Notes: generated by a model not told the origin, from the sequence alone. A DNA stretch of 64,000 nt from Kappaphycus alvarezii (GCA_002205965.3 NADL03000665.1:248001-312000); one strand, 5' to 3'. Shown: positions 47,006 through 57,381, counted from the stretch's first letter. Numbers and translations are program-made.

Positions 47006-48337
47006 CCCCACGCTCATTCGAGACGAGTCGGAAGAGAGATACACCTCGGTCTTTCGTTCAATTATGGCCTTCTCACTGAGTTTTCAATCTGAAATGATTC
47101 TCTTTATCCATATCGCTGTCAGTGTGGTTAGAAAACTCTAGTTTTGGCGAGTGAAGTTTCCCTCACAAGTTATCTGTCATCCGCAGTTACAATCATGCCT
47201 CTAACCGATCTTTCGCGGAGCTGAGGAGCGAACAAGAACTTTTCGATGTCAATATCTAGACCCGCTGATCTCACCAAAATAAACACGTACACTCCCACGG
47301 GGAATGACTAAAGTACACTGCCTCTATGCTGAAACCTCAAACATATGACCCAAACATAGATGGTTAGCTGAATTTATGCAGCAACTTGCCGTTCAGTGCC
47401 AGATTATGAACTCGACATTATTCGGACCTAATCGTTATCAGTGGTGTCCTCAAGTACGACGACAAGTACTGAGATACGTTGAAGTGAAAGCTGACACAAA
47501 AGATTCCCCGCTATTTGCATGTGAATGCATTGACCTTTTGGAGAGAGTTCTTTCTTAGAGCTGGTGGTGGGTCGAAAATATTGAGGTGAAATGTGGTTTC
47601 GCATCCATATGTTTTGACCTTTTTTTTGCTTTGAGTATAAGCCCATTTTGTCCTTTGCTGCTAACATATTAGTACTATCGGTCCTGTCCATCATCAATGT
47701 TAACCAACAAATTTCAACTGCAGACAATTCTTCTCCAACAGAGTATGGCTATGGCCATTATGCACAAGTAATTTGATTCACCGCACAGTGATGCTTTGTC
47801 CCTGATCCAACACGCTCTGACTCAGCCCGAAAACACTCCACTATTCCAATGTCTCCAGCAGTGCTTCCCGATATGTTGGGTCCCAACACGTGAGATGAAA
47901 TCGGGTCAGGTTTTTCGCAAAGATGTTTTGTTGACACAAGCTTAGTGATGGTGCCCCTAATCCTGCAACTTTGTCGGTCGCCCCTTTTAACTGTATTGCC
48001 CCAAAATGCCAATTATTTTGGCTCAATATCCCTCTCAGAGATTTTAAGAGCCTTCCTCCCAACCTCGACAATCCATTGGAGAATTCCTTGACTGGGCCTC
48101 CCGCTCTGCGGCTGCATCCTCCTCGCATGTGATCAGGCGTCTGTTTCTGAGTTGACCGTGATGCAAGTCCAATACAGATCTCAACTATCAATGGTTCAGC
48201 CGTAGCTTACAATTCGTCAGAAGCTATGTGTTTGATAACCAACTTAAGAACCGGAACCATTCTCCTGTACTGATCGCCTTTTAGCTCGCTCAATTGCATA
48301 CACTGTTGTGCATTTACCTAGCTTGTTGTGGTCCTAG
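47006..48337. other. Intergenic region without a recognised gene
   Basis: Minus frames of 84-116 codons at 47.76-48.19 kb and 99 codons at 47.43-47.73 kb have no family resemblance and overlap each other. The 3' end of the Hint transcript and the promoter of the next gene should lie here. Confidence 0.5.
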
Positions 48338-50518
48338 ATGAATGCTAGGAATACCTCACCAGCTCTACGTTGTGCTTGCGATCGTGACTTCCTACCAAGC
48401 GAGGCAAAGCCCTGGACAAGGCCTCTAGATATCGTCTTCTCTCTATATTGCCGTCGGACAAACTCATGGACAAATCCATCCTCACCTGGGAAGCGTGCTG
48501 GCCGCCGAAATTTGGACGAATTTCCCATTCAAAAAACTGCAAAAAGTACCCAAAACTGTGAGTACGATTTTGAAGCGCAGTTTCAACATGAAAGAAGCGA
48601 TTACGACAGCGAAAACGAGGATGTGACCGACTTGTCCACGGGCTATCAATGCAGCAAGGAATTGCTGGAGCTTATTCAGACAAGAGTGAAGAAGTTCGAA
48701 AGGCTCGCAAAGAAGCATCGAGACCGAGAACGGAAACGTATTGCCCAAAGCGGAAATGTCATTCGCGATACAAATAGAGGAGCAGGTGTCTCGGGTCTAC
48801 GAGGTTCGAGTATACGCAGAGGCTCGAAAACGCATACTGATCGTTCTAAGTCTTTTGTACATGGCCTGTCGTGCGGGTTTAGTTCTTTTCTGTCTCGTCC
48901 TTCCAAGAGTAATACGGAAGATGAAGGGTTCCCTGCCCGTCTCAACAGGCTTCACGGGGCTGATAAGTCTTCAATGTCAGTCTTATCGCCAACTTTGCGA
49001 ACGGAGTTTCTCAGGATGTCCTACGCCAAGGACAGACCAAGGAAAAATACGGAAGGAGGTCGTAGGCAAACGCAAAGCTTTTCTGTCCCTGAGTGGAACA
49101 GTGTTGACGAATATGACCATAATTATCTAGGTTACCGAGTACCCCTGGACCACTACTCCACTACAGCTGAATCTGAAATGATTTTCCAAGCTGTTCAAAA
49201 GCAACCACGGGCCCAAGCTAGCGAGTTGGAAGCGGCAGAGTTTACGGATCAAAACTCCAAAAGCGCGCATACTCCTTCAAAAGCAACACAGGGAGCAGAA
49301 GAAACAGGAATAAGAGGAGAGAGCGAAAGATTTTCTCCGGCAGCATTGGCAAGTGCACAACCCACGTGCCTCGCACCAATCCAGGGAAGACTGTTGGATG
49401 GCGCAAGTGAGACGCAAGGGAGCATAGTAAGCGAGGCGCCAAAATGGAAGCTACCCGTGAGTATTTCAGACCTCATTCAACAATACGATGCTGCCGATCC
49501 AGCCGGAGAGGGACTCAAAAGTCAGTCCAACAATACACTGCCCGGATCTTTACGTGCGGAACTACCGTTTGACATTGGGAGAGTACGCGCTCTTTTCGAA
49601 CAGACTGCCGATAGCGGAAGGGATATGCTTCGCAGTCCATGGAGCGCAGGGCACACTGTAAGCTCGACTGACCGACGCACACCGGTAAGGGCAGATACCG
49701 TTGGATGGCTGGAGAGCAACAAGATACAAAATCAGCACTTTGAAATATGTGTGGAGGGCACGGCGCAAAGCGAAGGTCTCCCCCCTCCAATTGAGGCAGG
49801 CCACATCACAGGAATAGTGGGTAACGACGTGGACGGGACTTCTGCGATGAAAAGGATAGCCTCTCCTTCAGAAGCAGAGAAAACAAGGATATCCAGTCGG
49901 GTGCTAACCGGAGAACAGTCGTTCATATCCAGCATTACGTCGTCTGAGAGTCCACTGCATACCCCATCCTCTCCAAAAGCCATTTCCCCTGGACTTGAGA
50001 GACTGAGTATTGGGTGTTCCTCAGAGAAAGAAGGGTATAGGTTGAAAGTGAGGGAGCAGGGTCAGGTAGTGAGTGATAACGGGTTTGATCAAGAGACGGG
50101 GCTTGTCTTTGTGCATAACAGAAGCGGTTTAAGCTCCAAAGGGGAACGGATGAACTTAGGGGATCTGTTTGATTCTTTGGAAGTGTCGTCTAATGTAGGG
50201 GGGAAGCCAAGGGCAGAAACCGCTGAGAAACGGCGGGAGAAAGTGCGCTTTCAGCCCAACGATGGCTCTGTAGAGTTGACCAGGGAAGATAGGAAGGCTT
50301 CAAATTCGGAGCGCAGAAGGCGAGCAACTTCATTCGTGGCCGGATGGAGAGGTGCAGGACTTGGTTCAGATGTTCAAGGAGACGCTAGTCGACGTCGAAC
50401 GGAGAGGCTGATTACCCGGGAAGAGAAGAGGGTGCTCGGTGTTATTAGGGACCAAGGGCAGCGGGTGAAAAGGAGACTGGGCCTCATTCGGAACATACTC
50501 TCTGCGGATGACTATTGA
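48338..50518 (+). CDS. Hypothetical protein, 726 residues, mostly disordered
   Basis: An uninterrupted frame with an ATG start (MNARNTSPALRCACDRDF). Rich in Ser, Arg, Glu and Gly with no recognised domain. Visible pieces: an acidic patch DYDSENEDVTDLSTGY (about residue 87), a basic helical segment LIQTRVKKFERLAKKHRDRE (about 115), and three short acidic-hydrophobic motifs ISDLIQQYDAAD, VRALFEQTADSG and MNLGDLFDSLEVSSN. A basic C-terminal helix LGVIRDQGQRVKRRLGLIRN ends the protein. No signal peptide; two moderately hydrophobic stretches are too polar for confident membrane segments. It is convergent with the PP2A gene, 215 bp apart. A 2.2-kb intron-free frame of even codon use is good evidence for a real host gene. 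It may be a scaffold or regulatory protein, but no function can be given. Confidence 0.75.
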   Translation: MNARNTSPALRCACDRDFLPSEAKPWTRPLDIVFSLYCRRTNSWTNPSSPGKRAGRRNLDEFPIQKTAKSTQNCEYDFEAQFQHERSDYDSENEDVTDLSTGYQCSKELLELIQTRVKKFERLAKKHRDRERKRIAQSGNVIRDTNRGAGVSGLRGSSIRRGSKTHTDRSKSFVHGLSCGFSSFLSRPSKSNTEDEGFPARLNRLHGADKSSMSVLSPTLRTEFLRMSYAKDRPRKNTEGGRRQTQSFSVPEWNSVDEYDHNYLGYRVPLDHYSTTAESEMIFQAVQKQPRAQASELEAAEFTDQNSKSAHTPSKATQGAEETGIRGESERFSPAALASAQPTCLAPIQGRLLDGASETQGSIVSEAPKWKLPVSISDLIQQYDAADPAGEGLKSQSNNTLPGSLRAELPFDIGRVRALFEQTADSGRDMLRSPWSAGHTVSSTDRRTPVRADTVGWLESNKIQNQHFEICVEGTAQSEGLPPPIEAGHITGIVGNDVDGTSAMKRIASPSEAEKTRISSRVLTGEQSFISSITSSESPLHTPSSPKAISPGLERLSIGCSSEKEGYRLKVREQGQVVSDNGFDQETGLVFVHNRSGLSSKGERMNLGDLFDSLEVSSNVGGKPRAETAEKRREKVRFQPNDGSVELTREDRKASNSERRRRATSFVAGWRGAGLGSDVQGDASRRRTERLITREEKRVLGVIRDQGQRVKRRLGLIRNILSADDY

Positions 50519-50733
50519 TGCTGCAGACTCTGACTTTTCCGACAAATCATTGGCGCCTTTAGAAAACTCTCAATCAGCAGTGAAAAGTTTTGCAACTTTC
50601 TTTCTGCATTTAGTGTCGACCACACATGATTCCGCACCAGGGGCGTTCAGTGGCTTCAGTGGCACCTACCAGTCTCCGTCCTCTACATACCTCGTGACGA
50701 ATACCTGCCCATCAACGAAAAGCTGCTCTAAGT
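50519..50733. other. Intergenic region between convergent genes
   Basis: 215 bp separates the stop codons of the 726-residue protein (+) and the PP2A subunit (-). Both polyadenylation sites should lie here; no canonical AATAAA was seen, and the two 3' UTRs probably overlap. Confidence 0.6.
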
Positions 50734-52152
50734 TCACAATGCATTGAAGCCATCCCGCATTTCCGCAGATACTGTCGCAGCAACATTAATTAAGTTACCG
50801 TTGTCAGCACGCCGAACTAGTAGTGCGCACATTAGAAACTCGCGGTCTTCCCTGCTCAAATCCTTCAATGAACCAAGATTGAGTCCCTTACTTTTCGGTG
50901 AGACTCCGGTCATCGCGCACAGCCGAATCCATAAGCATTGGGCGTCCGCGAGGCAAATTCCATTTCTTTTTTCGCTTTGCATCTTGCGTTCTGCATAAAA
51001 ATGCGCAACATCCCCAGCACCCACCCACCCGTCCCCATCCTGATCCAAGACTGAAAACCAATACTTTAGTGCTGGATCGGTGCCAGACCCAACGAGAGCC
51101 CAATACATGCGAACAAAGTCTGCCTCGCTCATGGTGACAGGTGGCGTCTGATGTTTAGAGCCAGTCTTACACCGTCGTCTAACGTAACGATCAAATACCC
51201 CCTTTAGTGCTCGATCAGTGAGAGTGTCTCGCTCCGCACAGTACTTGGAGACAGCGCGCAGGGACAGCAGCTTGTCTTCTGGCGGAAACTTGTGCCTTTG
51301 GTCATCGACATTCTTGACAGCCTTGATATCCTTCAAGAGACGATTAAGTTTGCCGAGTTGTAAATTTTCTAGCGCGCCCGTAAACGATCTGGAATATTCG
51401 TAACCCTGGAGTCCTTGAAAAAACGAGGCCTCGCGCAAAAAACTCTCACGAAAGCGATCGACAAAGCGATCAGGGTTGATACTGTACATAACGGTTTCCA
51501 CAACTATGTCCATATTCTTTTCGAAAAAGGGCGATCGTCGTTTGGTCAAGAGCACCCGAATGACTTGCTCCACACTGTTTTTTGAGATGCTACGAAATGT
51601 GCCGAGGCTTGATCGCCAGAGTTGTGAGCGATGGGGTGCATGTGGGTTCTCCTTCCAATAAAGGATGTTGAATATCCTGGAGTCTGGAGATGCACGTGAA
51701 ATATAGGCGTCATAAAACTTGCAAACGCTGTCCATATCAGAGTTTTGGCGGAGGTATGAATCCAAAGTGGAAACCTCAAATATGACTTGCGGGATGCCCC
51801 AAAGTTTACGGATGGCATCAACATCTAGTTGGACTGGGTTTTTGGCTATTGTGCAAGTTAAACGACGTTCGTTTGCAGCGAGGGAATCGTACTTGACTCT
51901 CCTGAGCAAGATAACAAGCTTATCTCTGGCTGCATTGCGCCTCTGGATCTTTCGTTGTCGGACTTGGTCAGAGTCATCCTGATCTGAATGGTGGGAGGAT
52001 TTGTATCCGTTGAGGGATGGATGCAGGTTGGGAGTTTTGTTGGATTTGTGTTCCAATATCTGACGCGCACGCTTACCAAGGGCTTGATTTTTCTTCTTGA
52101 CGAGGACATCAATGGTAGCAAAGTGACTCTGTCCCCAAATGTCAGAAAGCAA
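50734..52152 (-). CDS. Protein phosphatase 2A regulatory subunit, B'' type
   Basis: The frame covers 472 residues from 52152, where the codon is TTG rather than ATG, to the stop at 50734-50736. It has a helical middle part (LDVDAIRKLWGIPQVIFEV, RIFNILYWKENPHA, FFEKNMDIVVETVMYSINPD), then LLSLRAVSKYCAERDTLTD and RALKGVFDRYVRR. An EF-hand module follows: SEADFVRMYWALVGSGTDPA, LKYWFSVLDQDGDGWVGAGD (calcium loop about residues 370-381 with D at 1, 3, 5 and 12), and LADAQCLWIRLCAMTGVSPK with LNLGSLKDL. This order matches the C-terminal half of PR72/TON2-type B'' subunits, which direct PP2A to substrates in a calcium-dependent way. The frame stays open without any ATG up to 52440, with WGQSHFATIDVLV just inside, so the true N-terminus probably comes from an upstream exon. 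Confidence 0.8.
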   Translation of the reverse strand: MLSDIWGQSHFATIDVLVKKKNQALGKRARQILEHKSNKTPNLHPSLNGYKSSHHSDQDDSDQVRQRKIQRRNAARDKLVILLRRVKYDSLAANERRLTCTIAKNPVQLDVDAIRKLWGIPQVIFEVSTLDSYLRQNSDMDSVCKFYDAYISRASPDSRIFNILYWKENPHAPHRSQLWRSSLGTFRSISKNSVEQVIRVLLTKRRSPFFEKNMDIVVETVMYSINPDRFVDRFRESFLREASFFQGLQGYEYSRSFTGALENLQLGKLNRLLKDIKAVKNVDDQRHKFPPEDKLLSLRAVSKYCAERDTLTDRALKGVFDRYVRRRCKTGSKHQTPPVTMSEADFVRMYWALVGSGTDPALKYWFSVLDQDGDGWVGAGDVAHFYAERKMQSEKRNGICLADAQCLWIRLCAMTGVSPKSKGLNLGSLKDLSREDREFLMCALLVRRADNGNLINVAATVSAEMRDGFNAL

Positions 52153-52440
52153 TGAGGCGTAAGCGGAATCTCTGGAACTTATTCCAGCCCTTTTGACGAG
52201 GCTACCGCTGACGTGACGGACTGCATGAAAGAGAGAGCGATTGTCAAAGGGGCTTGGGGTGGGTGGACGGGAGGACGGAGGGGCGTTGAGAATACATGTG
52301 AATGGTCGAATATGGGATGAGACGTAGGAGATGAGAAGCGGCGGGGCACTGGCGAGGGGCTCGCGCTCGCCGCGCCAAGCGATAGAGCGGGGGCAGCCGC
52401 AACTAAAGGATGGTTGGGTAAAGAGTGGAGGGGACTGCTC
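52153..52440 (-). other. Open 5' extension of the PP2A frame
   Basis: The same minus frame reads on through HVSGSLVKRAGISSRDSAYA without a stop until 52441-52443, and contains no Met. A short ATG frame in another phase begins near 52227. An intron acceptor between 52.15 and 52.4 kb is the simplest explanation. Confidence 0.45.
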
Positions 52441-52475
52441 CTACTGCTACTGGACTGGCAGGAAGCTCACCATAT

Positions 52476-52826
52476 TGTACTGAACAAGTACTGTACCACA
52501 AAGTGCGGTACAGAATTGTACTGTGTTGTGTTGTACGACGATTACTGTACTGTACTGTACTGTACATGTACATTACTGGGTAATCTTTGGTACTGTACCC
52601 CATGCTTTACTGTCAACAGCGAATGAATGAGCGCCAACTATTCACATCTCACATCAACTGTACAGTACATTCTTGGACTGAACTTTGCCCGTAAGGCTAC
52701 CATCCACTGCTGCAGTATCCTTGTTTTTTGACTTTATAATCTGTGGAATACGCAAGTTGTCTTGTCAGGAAATGCCTTGATTTGAAACACAGAATATACC
52801 GTGTGTACAGTACAATACGGTACAGT
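52476..52826. repeat. GTAC-palindrome simple sequence, interrupted
   Basis: Blocks of GTACTGTAC, GTACAGTAC and related motifs at 52476-52600, 52660-52670 and 52803-52826. The densest part, near 52545-52570, is TACTGTACTGTACTGTAC-like. It lies just upstream of the PP2A gene and could form part of its promoter region, or act as a landing site for LINEs. Confidence 0.75.
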
Positions 52827-53129
52827 AATCATACCAAGAATCCATTCCTCTCATTCGATTTCCATATGACGCGGAAATGGGGTGCATTCGTAGTTTTTTT
52901 TGTTGTTGTGTGAAGGATCAATGGTAAGTGGGGTTGACCTACTGGAAAAATCACGTCTTTAGTATTGGACTGGGGTGGAAAAATGGGACGAGTGGGTTTT
53001 TTATTGTCGACCTGGCGTTGGCTTACTACAAAAGATACTGTACGGTATGCGGCCTGAGTTTGCGAGCTGACTGCACTACCGTACTTGACAATTCCCATGA
53101 GAATGGCCCGCATCTTGGAGTATCGGTTC
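52827..53129. other. No recognised gene
   Basis: A 100-codon minus frame and a 92-codon plus frame overlap here. Neither resembles a known family. A short GTAC-type motif lies near 53040. Confidence 0.5.
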
Positions 53130-53260
53130 ATGGTTCAGCTGGAGATCGAACGCGCCACTTCCGTGATCACAGAAAACGCATCGAGGTGCCACCCTCCGAG
53201 TGTTGAGATTGGAACAGGAACGAGCCTACGCTGTTCCTGCCGGTAATCCGGTTCGTCATG
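53130..53260 (-). mobile_element. LINE tail fragment
   Basis: Minus-strand reading LVPVPISTLGGWHLDAFSVITEVARSI matches the tail of the 3.3-4.6 kb LINE (ISTLGGWHPDACAVLTDVARNV). It is a short remnant next to the full-length LINE and belongs to the other LINE type. Confidence 0.65.
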
Positions 53261-53312
53261 GGATTTCCACATTACAGTAACACTTCGAAATAAGGATAGA
53301 ACTGTACAGTAT

Positions 53313-53322
53313 GTCCTGTACA
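53313..53322. repeat. LINE target-site duplication, left
   Basis: GTCCTGTACA recurs at 57382-57391. The copies bound the LINE exactly and overlap the GTAC-type simple sequence. Confidence 0.7.
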
Positions 53323-53366
53323 AACAAACGCCTTTATTACATGTTCACTAAACCGAGCAGGGTCAC

Positions 53367-56250
53367 TCACGCATCAGGTGATGCGAGAGACAGGGCACGG
53401 CGAGCTACGGCATGGGCCGTGAGCTGGAGAACGAGGGAGTAGAGGGTAGTGACCAGGCGGTCGTATTCGACGGCAGCGGTAGTGCCGCGTCGTGTGGAGA
53501 ACAAGGCGGCTATCTTCCCTAGCGCGTGTGGAGCAGAGGAGCCCAGTGCCCCATGTGTGTCAAACCCGAGGGGGAAGAAGTCGGCGTGTATTGTTGCGCA
53601 AAGGTCGGCGTAGCGTGCCCTCTTCTGGGTCTCCACAGGGGAAGTGGCGCCGCCTGGGGTCTTGCGGGCATGGGGGATGGCGGCAGCTGTGTACGGGGTT
53701 CGCGACAAAGACATCTATGACGCAGGGACGCGGAGAGAGTTCATAGTTGTTGATTAAGATGTCCATCCTGCGACGGTCTTGGGGCGGGAAGTGGTTTTCC
53801 GCGGGGAAGGTATACTCGAGGGTGGGGTTGAGCATTGCGGATGGGTGCCGAGGTAGGGATACCAGCTTGTTCCGTAGGTGGTTGTGCCTTCGGAGAAATC
53901 CTTCCATAGTTGGGCAATGAGTCGCGTGTCTGCCGAGCGGGTCGAGGATGGGCGGCGAGCGAGCGTTGGAGAGCAGACATTGAGGGCACCGGTCGAGGCC
54001 ACTGAAGACCGGGTTGCCGAGGCGCAGTAGGGACCATGTACGTCCAGATCTCGGGGGAGACTCGAGTAGAGCTGCGTGAGTCCGGGAGTGTGAGGAAAGG
54101 GGAGTTGGCAGAGCGGGTTCGGCAGCTAAGGTTCCTCGCGAGGCGTTGGGCTGCGGTTTCATGTTGCGGGGGAGAAGTTAGGTATGCTTGGGAGGCGTTG
54201 CTCGTGAATGGCAGTGGTGATAGTTGGCTGGACGCCTTGCGGGGGGCGCACCGTTTGAAGGCGGGCGAGCAGGGGCTCGAGTTGGAGGTGGTCGGGGAGG
54301 AGGGACTGGTCGAGGGAGCTGTGCGTTCTGTGGACGGCAGAGGTTAGGAGGTGGCGTCCGTCTTCCGGGAGTAGGTCGAGGATGATGTGGTAGGTACTGA
54401 GCATGGAGCATAGATGAGCAGCGGCGTAGATTGAGGATGTGAGTGTGAGCCCCAGGCCGTCCATTGTGAATGGAAGTGTTGCGCAGTGCCAAGAAGCCTG
54501 ATGAAGGTCGCGATGAATCCTTTGAAAAGCCCCTCGCAGTTCTTCATCAAACGCATTTGATAAAGAAAGGGTAAGGTGCGGCGTGGTTGTCCGAAGGGTG
54601 TACACGAGCTTGCATGCGCTTGCGCAGTGGCGTAGGAGGTGGAAGGAAGTTTGGGGATCCCGGAGGGCTGGAAAGGCTGCCCATATGTTCCGGGCGGACT
54701 GGAGGCTGTGTGGGAGGAGAGAAGAGCATCCGCGGTCAGTTCCGAAGGGGACCCGAGCACTGTAGTGGCCTCAGCAGTGACGATTTTGCAGGGGAGGCGG
54801 GGGAGGTTGTCCTTTCCGAACCACCATGCTTCAGTCTTCTGCAAGTTAATAAACATTCCTAGCTGCCTGCCTTCCCTCTCGACTGTATGGAGTAGATCCC
54901 GCGGCGTCACGGGAGGGAAGGATGAGGTTGCCGTCGTCGGCATACCATGCGTGCATCGCGGCTGCGGGGAAAGATGTGTGCAGATGGCGGAGGAAAGGTT
55001 GTATGGCGAGTGCGCACAGGTGCATGGCGAGAGGGTCGCCTTGGTGTGTACCTGTGGCAGACTGCAGGACGTAGGGGCCGAAATGCAAATCCGAGGCCCT
55101 CCCGTAGGTTAGGTGAACGAACCTGGCCGCCTGTGGGGCGTAGTCGATGACCGAGCGGAGAAAACAGGAACGCTCCACGCTGTTGAAGGCGTTGGAGAGG
55201 TCGATTTTCAATAGGACGTAGTCTTGATCTTTGAGGGCAGAAGCCGTGAGGCGGAGGGCATGTATGATAGCTTCAATGCCGTGTTTAGAGCCAACTGCGT
55301 GTTGCAGCGGGCGTAGGTGGGAGAGAAAGACAGACACCGTCGTTGCTGAGTCTAGCTGCGAGGAGCCGTGCCACAAAACGCCTGTATAGGTTCCCGATTG
55401 CTATGGGCCGTAGACGTAGAGAGTTAGGTGAGCTTTTCGGGATTGCGATCAGTGATGCGGCGGAGAGGCAGGTTTGGAGTGAGGAGGGTACAGTGCCGTT
55501 GGCGAGCTTGTTGACGAAGTCCGTTAGGGCTGACAGTGCGTTTGCTTGTGGTTCTCCGCCCGCTGGAGCCGTGAAAGAGGACGCGAAGTATGGAGGGTCG
55601 CATGCCATCTGGTCCGGATGCCGAGTGCCTATTCAGGGCTTGTAGGCTCGTCGAACTGTGGACTCGGAGAAGGGGGTGACGGTGGGGAGTTCGGGCTGAG
55701 GGGTTGGCGTGGCTTCTTGGAGGGGCGAGGGGTGAAGGTTTTGGAGGATGGGAAGTGTGTATGGGGAAGGCGTCGCCGGTGGCGTATTCTGTAGGAGGGC
55801 AGCCGTTGCTTTGGAGAGACATCCGTCCCGGACGTATCGTTGACAGCGTTGTATTGGAGACTGGGTCGCCCTCTGCGGCGCAGTGGGGTGTTGCAGTACT
55901 CGAAAGGCGTCAGTGCACCTCGTGTAAAGCTGTTGCCACTGTCCTTGCCTAGCGAGGCGGATGCGGTTGCGGAGGGTTGAGATGAACGCCAGTGAAGAGC
56001 GAGTTCGTGTCTCGTGCCGGCCATTCCTTCGAAGAAATAGTTTTGGCGATGCCAGGATGCAGGAGAGTGCGCCAGCTTGGGTGTCTTGTGTGCGGGCTGA
56101 GTTGTATCGGGAGTGGAGGTCGTGGAATAGGCGATGGAAGTCTGCGTGGAGGCTGTTGGGTAGGTATTTCAATGTTGGGATGCGCAGTTGATAGATAATG
56201 TCGGGTGTCGGGCATGGTTGGGGGGTCGAGGGTGTGGGTGATGCACTCAT
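53367..56250 (-). pseudogene. LINE ORF2: reverse transcriptase and endonuclease
   Basis: Starts MSASPTPSTPQPCPTPD at 56250, overlapping the ORF1 stop as ATGA. RT motifs: SASGPDGMRPSILR, LIAIPKSS with LRPIAIGNLYRRFVARLLAA, LLKIDLSNAFNSVER (motif A), GTHQGDPLAM (motif B), and WYADDGNLI with the catalytic box at 54933-54944. The thumb region has LPFTMDGLGLTLTSSIYAA. C-terminal parts: CPQC...HATHC zinc motif (about 53990-53930), RRHNHLRNKLV, then ENHFPPQDRRRMDILI and CVIDVFVANP (restriction-like endonuclease, PD-(D/E)XK type). The tail has KRARYADLCATIHADFFPLG, FDTHGALG and a stop at 53367. Frame changes lie near 55650, 55380, 54940, 54600 and 53700, so this copy cannot make one protein as read. 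Some could be sequence errors. Confidence 0.8.
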
Positions 56251-57308
56251 TGGGAGGTGACCATGTCAGCATCGAGTGGAGGCGGTGTGCGACGCGGGGT
56301 CGTGGGGAGGGGGCCATCAATTTCGAAGTCGTCAAGAACACTTTGAGGGGGAGGCGGGGGGGGCTGGGGGATGTCGGTGGCTGGGGAGGGCTCAGGTTCG
56401 GGAGTCGGGAAGGTCTGGGGGCGGGGCCCTTGCATACGGGCGGGTGGGGTCCCGGTAGGGGTTTGGGTAGGGAGGAGTGAGTCGGCGATTTGGCGAAGGG
56501 TAGCGAGGAAGTCGTGGCGCAGGCGCCATTTGCACTCATCAGAGGAGAGGCGGTCGATTTCGGCAGTGATGATTTGACGGAATGCGGCGAGGTCGGCGTC
56601 AGATCGGCAGGCTTCGCGGGGATTCTGTATTTCCGTGAACTGCAGCTTGGGTACAATAAGGTCCTGAGTGTTGGCTTGGTGGCGGAACCTCCTGTAGGCA
56701 TGGGGGATGAGCAGGACAGCACGCTTGGGTGCAATCAGGAAAAAGATCGAGGGAGTGGCGGACTGGAGCACAGCAAGAGGTGCGCGCAGTCTTCCCTCGC
56801 GCAGGGCGTGACGGATGTGAGAAGGGCTACGAATTCGTCCAGTGGTTTCGGTAACTTGAACGTGGATGATTCGGCACGGTTCAGGTGCACAGAGCCTGCG
56901 GGCGGTGGAAGCGATGGTGGAGCGGGCGCGACGGGTGAGAACCGTTGGGTAGTCGGGATCGTCGGCGGTGTCGGTCGGGGGGGCGTCTTGAAGGCGGAGC
57001 GCCGGGAGGGATCGCGCGGGGCGCGTAGGCGCGGGTCGGGCGGCGAATGAGGCGTACGTGGGGGTTGCGTTGGCTGCGGGGCGTGGGGCGTCAGCAGTCG
57101 CGTCGACTTTTTCCGAGCTGACGGGTGAGTCGGGTGAAGCAGAGTCGGGGAAGAAGGCAGTGGACAGTTTGTGAAGCATTGCAAATTCCTGCCGCATCAT
57201 GGTTTCGACAGCGCGGAAGCCAGGGTCTTTTTTCATGGCAGCTGCGAAACGGGAGACAGCGTTCTCGTCTCCGAGGTCAAGGGGGCAGATGGCGGTACGA
57301 AAGGACAT
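56247..57308 (-). CDS. LINE ORF1
   Basis: An intact 353-codon frame from MSFRTAICPLDLGDENAVSR. No zinc knuckle or RRM was recognised. The first 60 residues are helical (FAAAMKKDPGFRAVETMM); the middle (TGRIRSPSHIRHALREGRLR, IFFLIAPKRAVLLI) may be a folded nucleic-acid-binding domain, with a predicted beta-alpha pattern. The C-terminal 80 residues are Pro-rich (PQPPPPPPQSVLDDF). The stop TGA at 56249-56247 overlaps the ORF2 ATG (56250-56248) as ATGA, an arrangement that other two-ORF LINEs use for termination-reinitiation. ORF1 proteins act as RNA chaperones in other LINEs; here that is inferred from position only. Confidence 0.7.
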   Translation of the reverse strand: MSFRTAICPLDLGDENAVSRFAAAMKKDPGFRAVETMMRQEFAMLHKLSTAFFPDSASPDSPVSSEKVDATADAPRPAANATPTYASFAARPAPTRPARSLPALRLQDAPPTDTADDPDYPTVLTRRARSTIASTARRLCAPEPCRIIHVQVTETTGRIRSPSHIRHALREGRLRAPLAVLQSATPSIFFLIAPKRAVLLIPHAYRRFRHQANTQDLIVPKLQFTEIQNPREACRSDADLAAFRQIITAEIDRLSSDECKWRLRHDFLATLRQIADSLLPTQTPTGTPPARMQGPRPQTFPTPEPEPSPATDIPQPPPPPPQSVLDDFEIDGPLPTTPRRTPPPLDADMVTSQ

Positions 57309-57381
57309 GGCAAGCTTGAGGAAGGAGGCGGCGAAGGTCTCCGGCTGGAGGGGGGGTGAGGGAGTGCGCGTAATGTTTGAA

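Larger units (their letters stand above)
53323..57381 (-). mobile_element. Full-length two-ORF LINE with restriction-like endonuclease
   Basis: A 4.06-kb non-LTR retrotransposon on the minus strand between two copies of GTCCTGTACA. It has a short 5' UTR (57381-57309), ORF1, ORF2 (RT, zinc motif, endonuclease, tail) and a 3' end with AATAAAGGCG rather than a poly(A) tail. ORF1 is intact; ORF2 has about five frame changes. It sits between the PP2A upstream region and a truncated LINE. The preserved target duplication suggests a recent insertion. It is unlike most R2/R4-type elements, which have one ORF. Confidence 0.82.

Noticed and set aside
47758-48191. Minus-strand frames of 84-116 codons between the host genes
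   Set aside because: They overlap in different phases, carry no recognised motif, and lack support as a gene.
56735-57184. Proline-rich 149-codon minus frame overlapping LINE ORF1
   Set aside because: It is a shadow of ORF1 in GC-rich sequence; the 353-codon ORF1 with the ATGA overlap explains the region.
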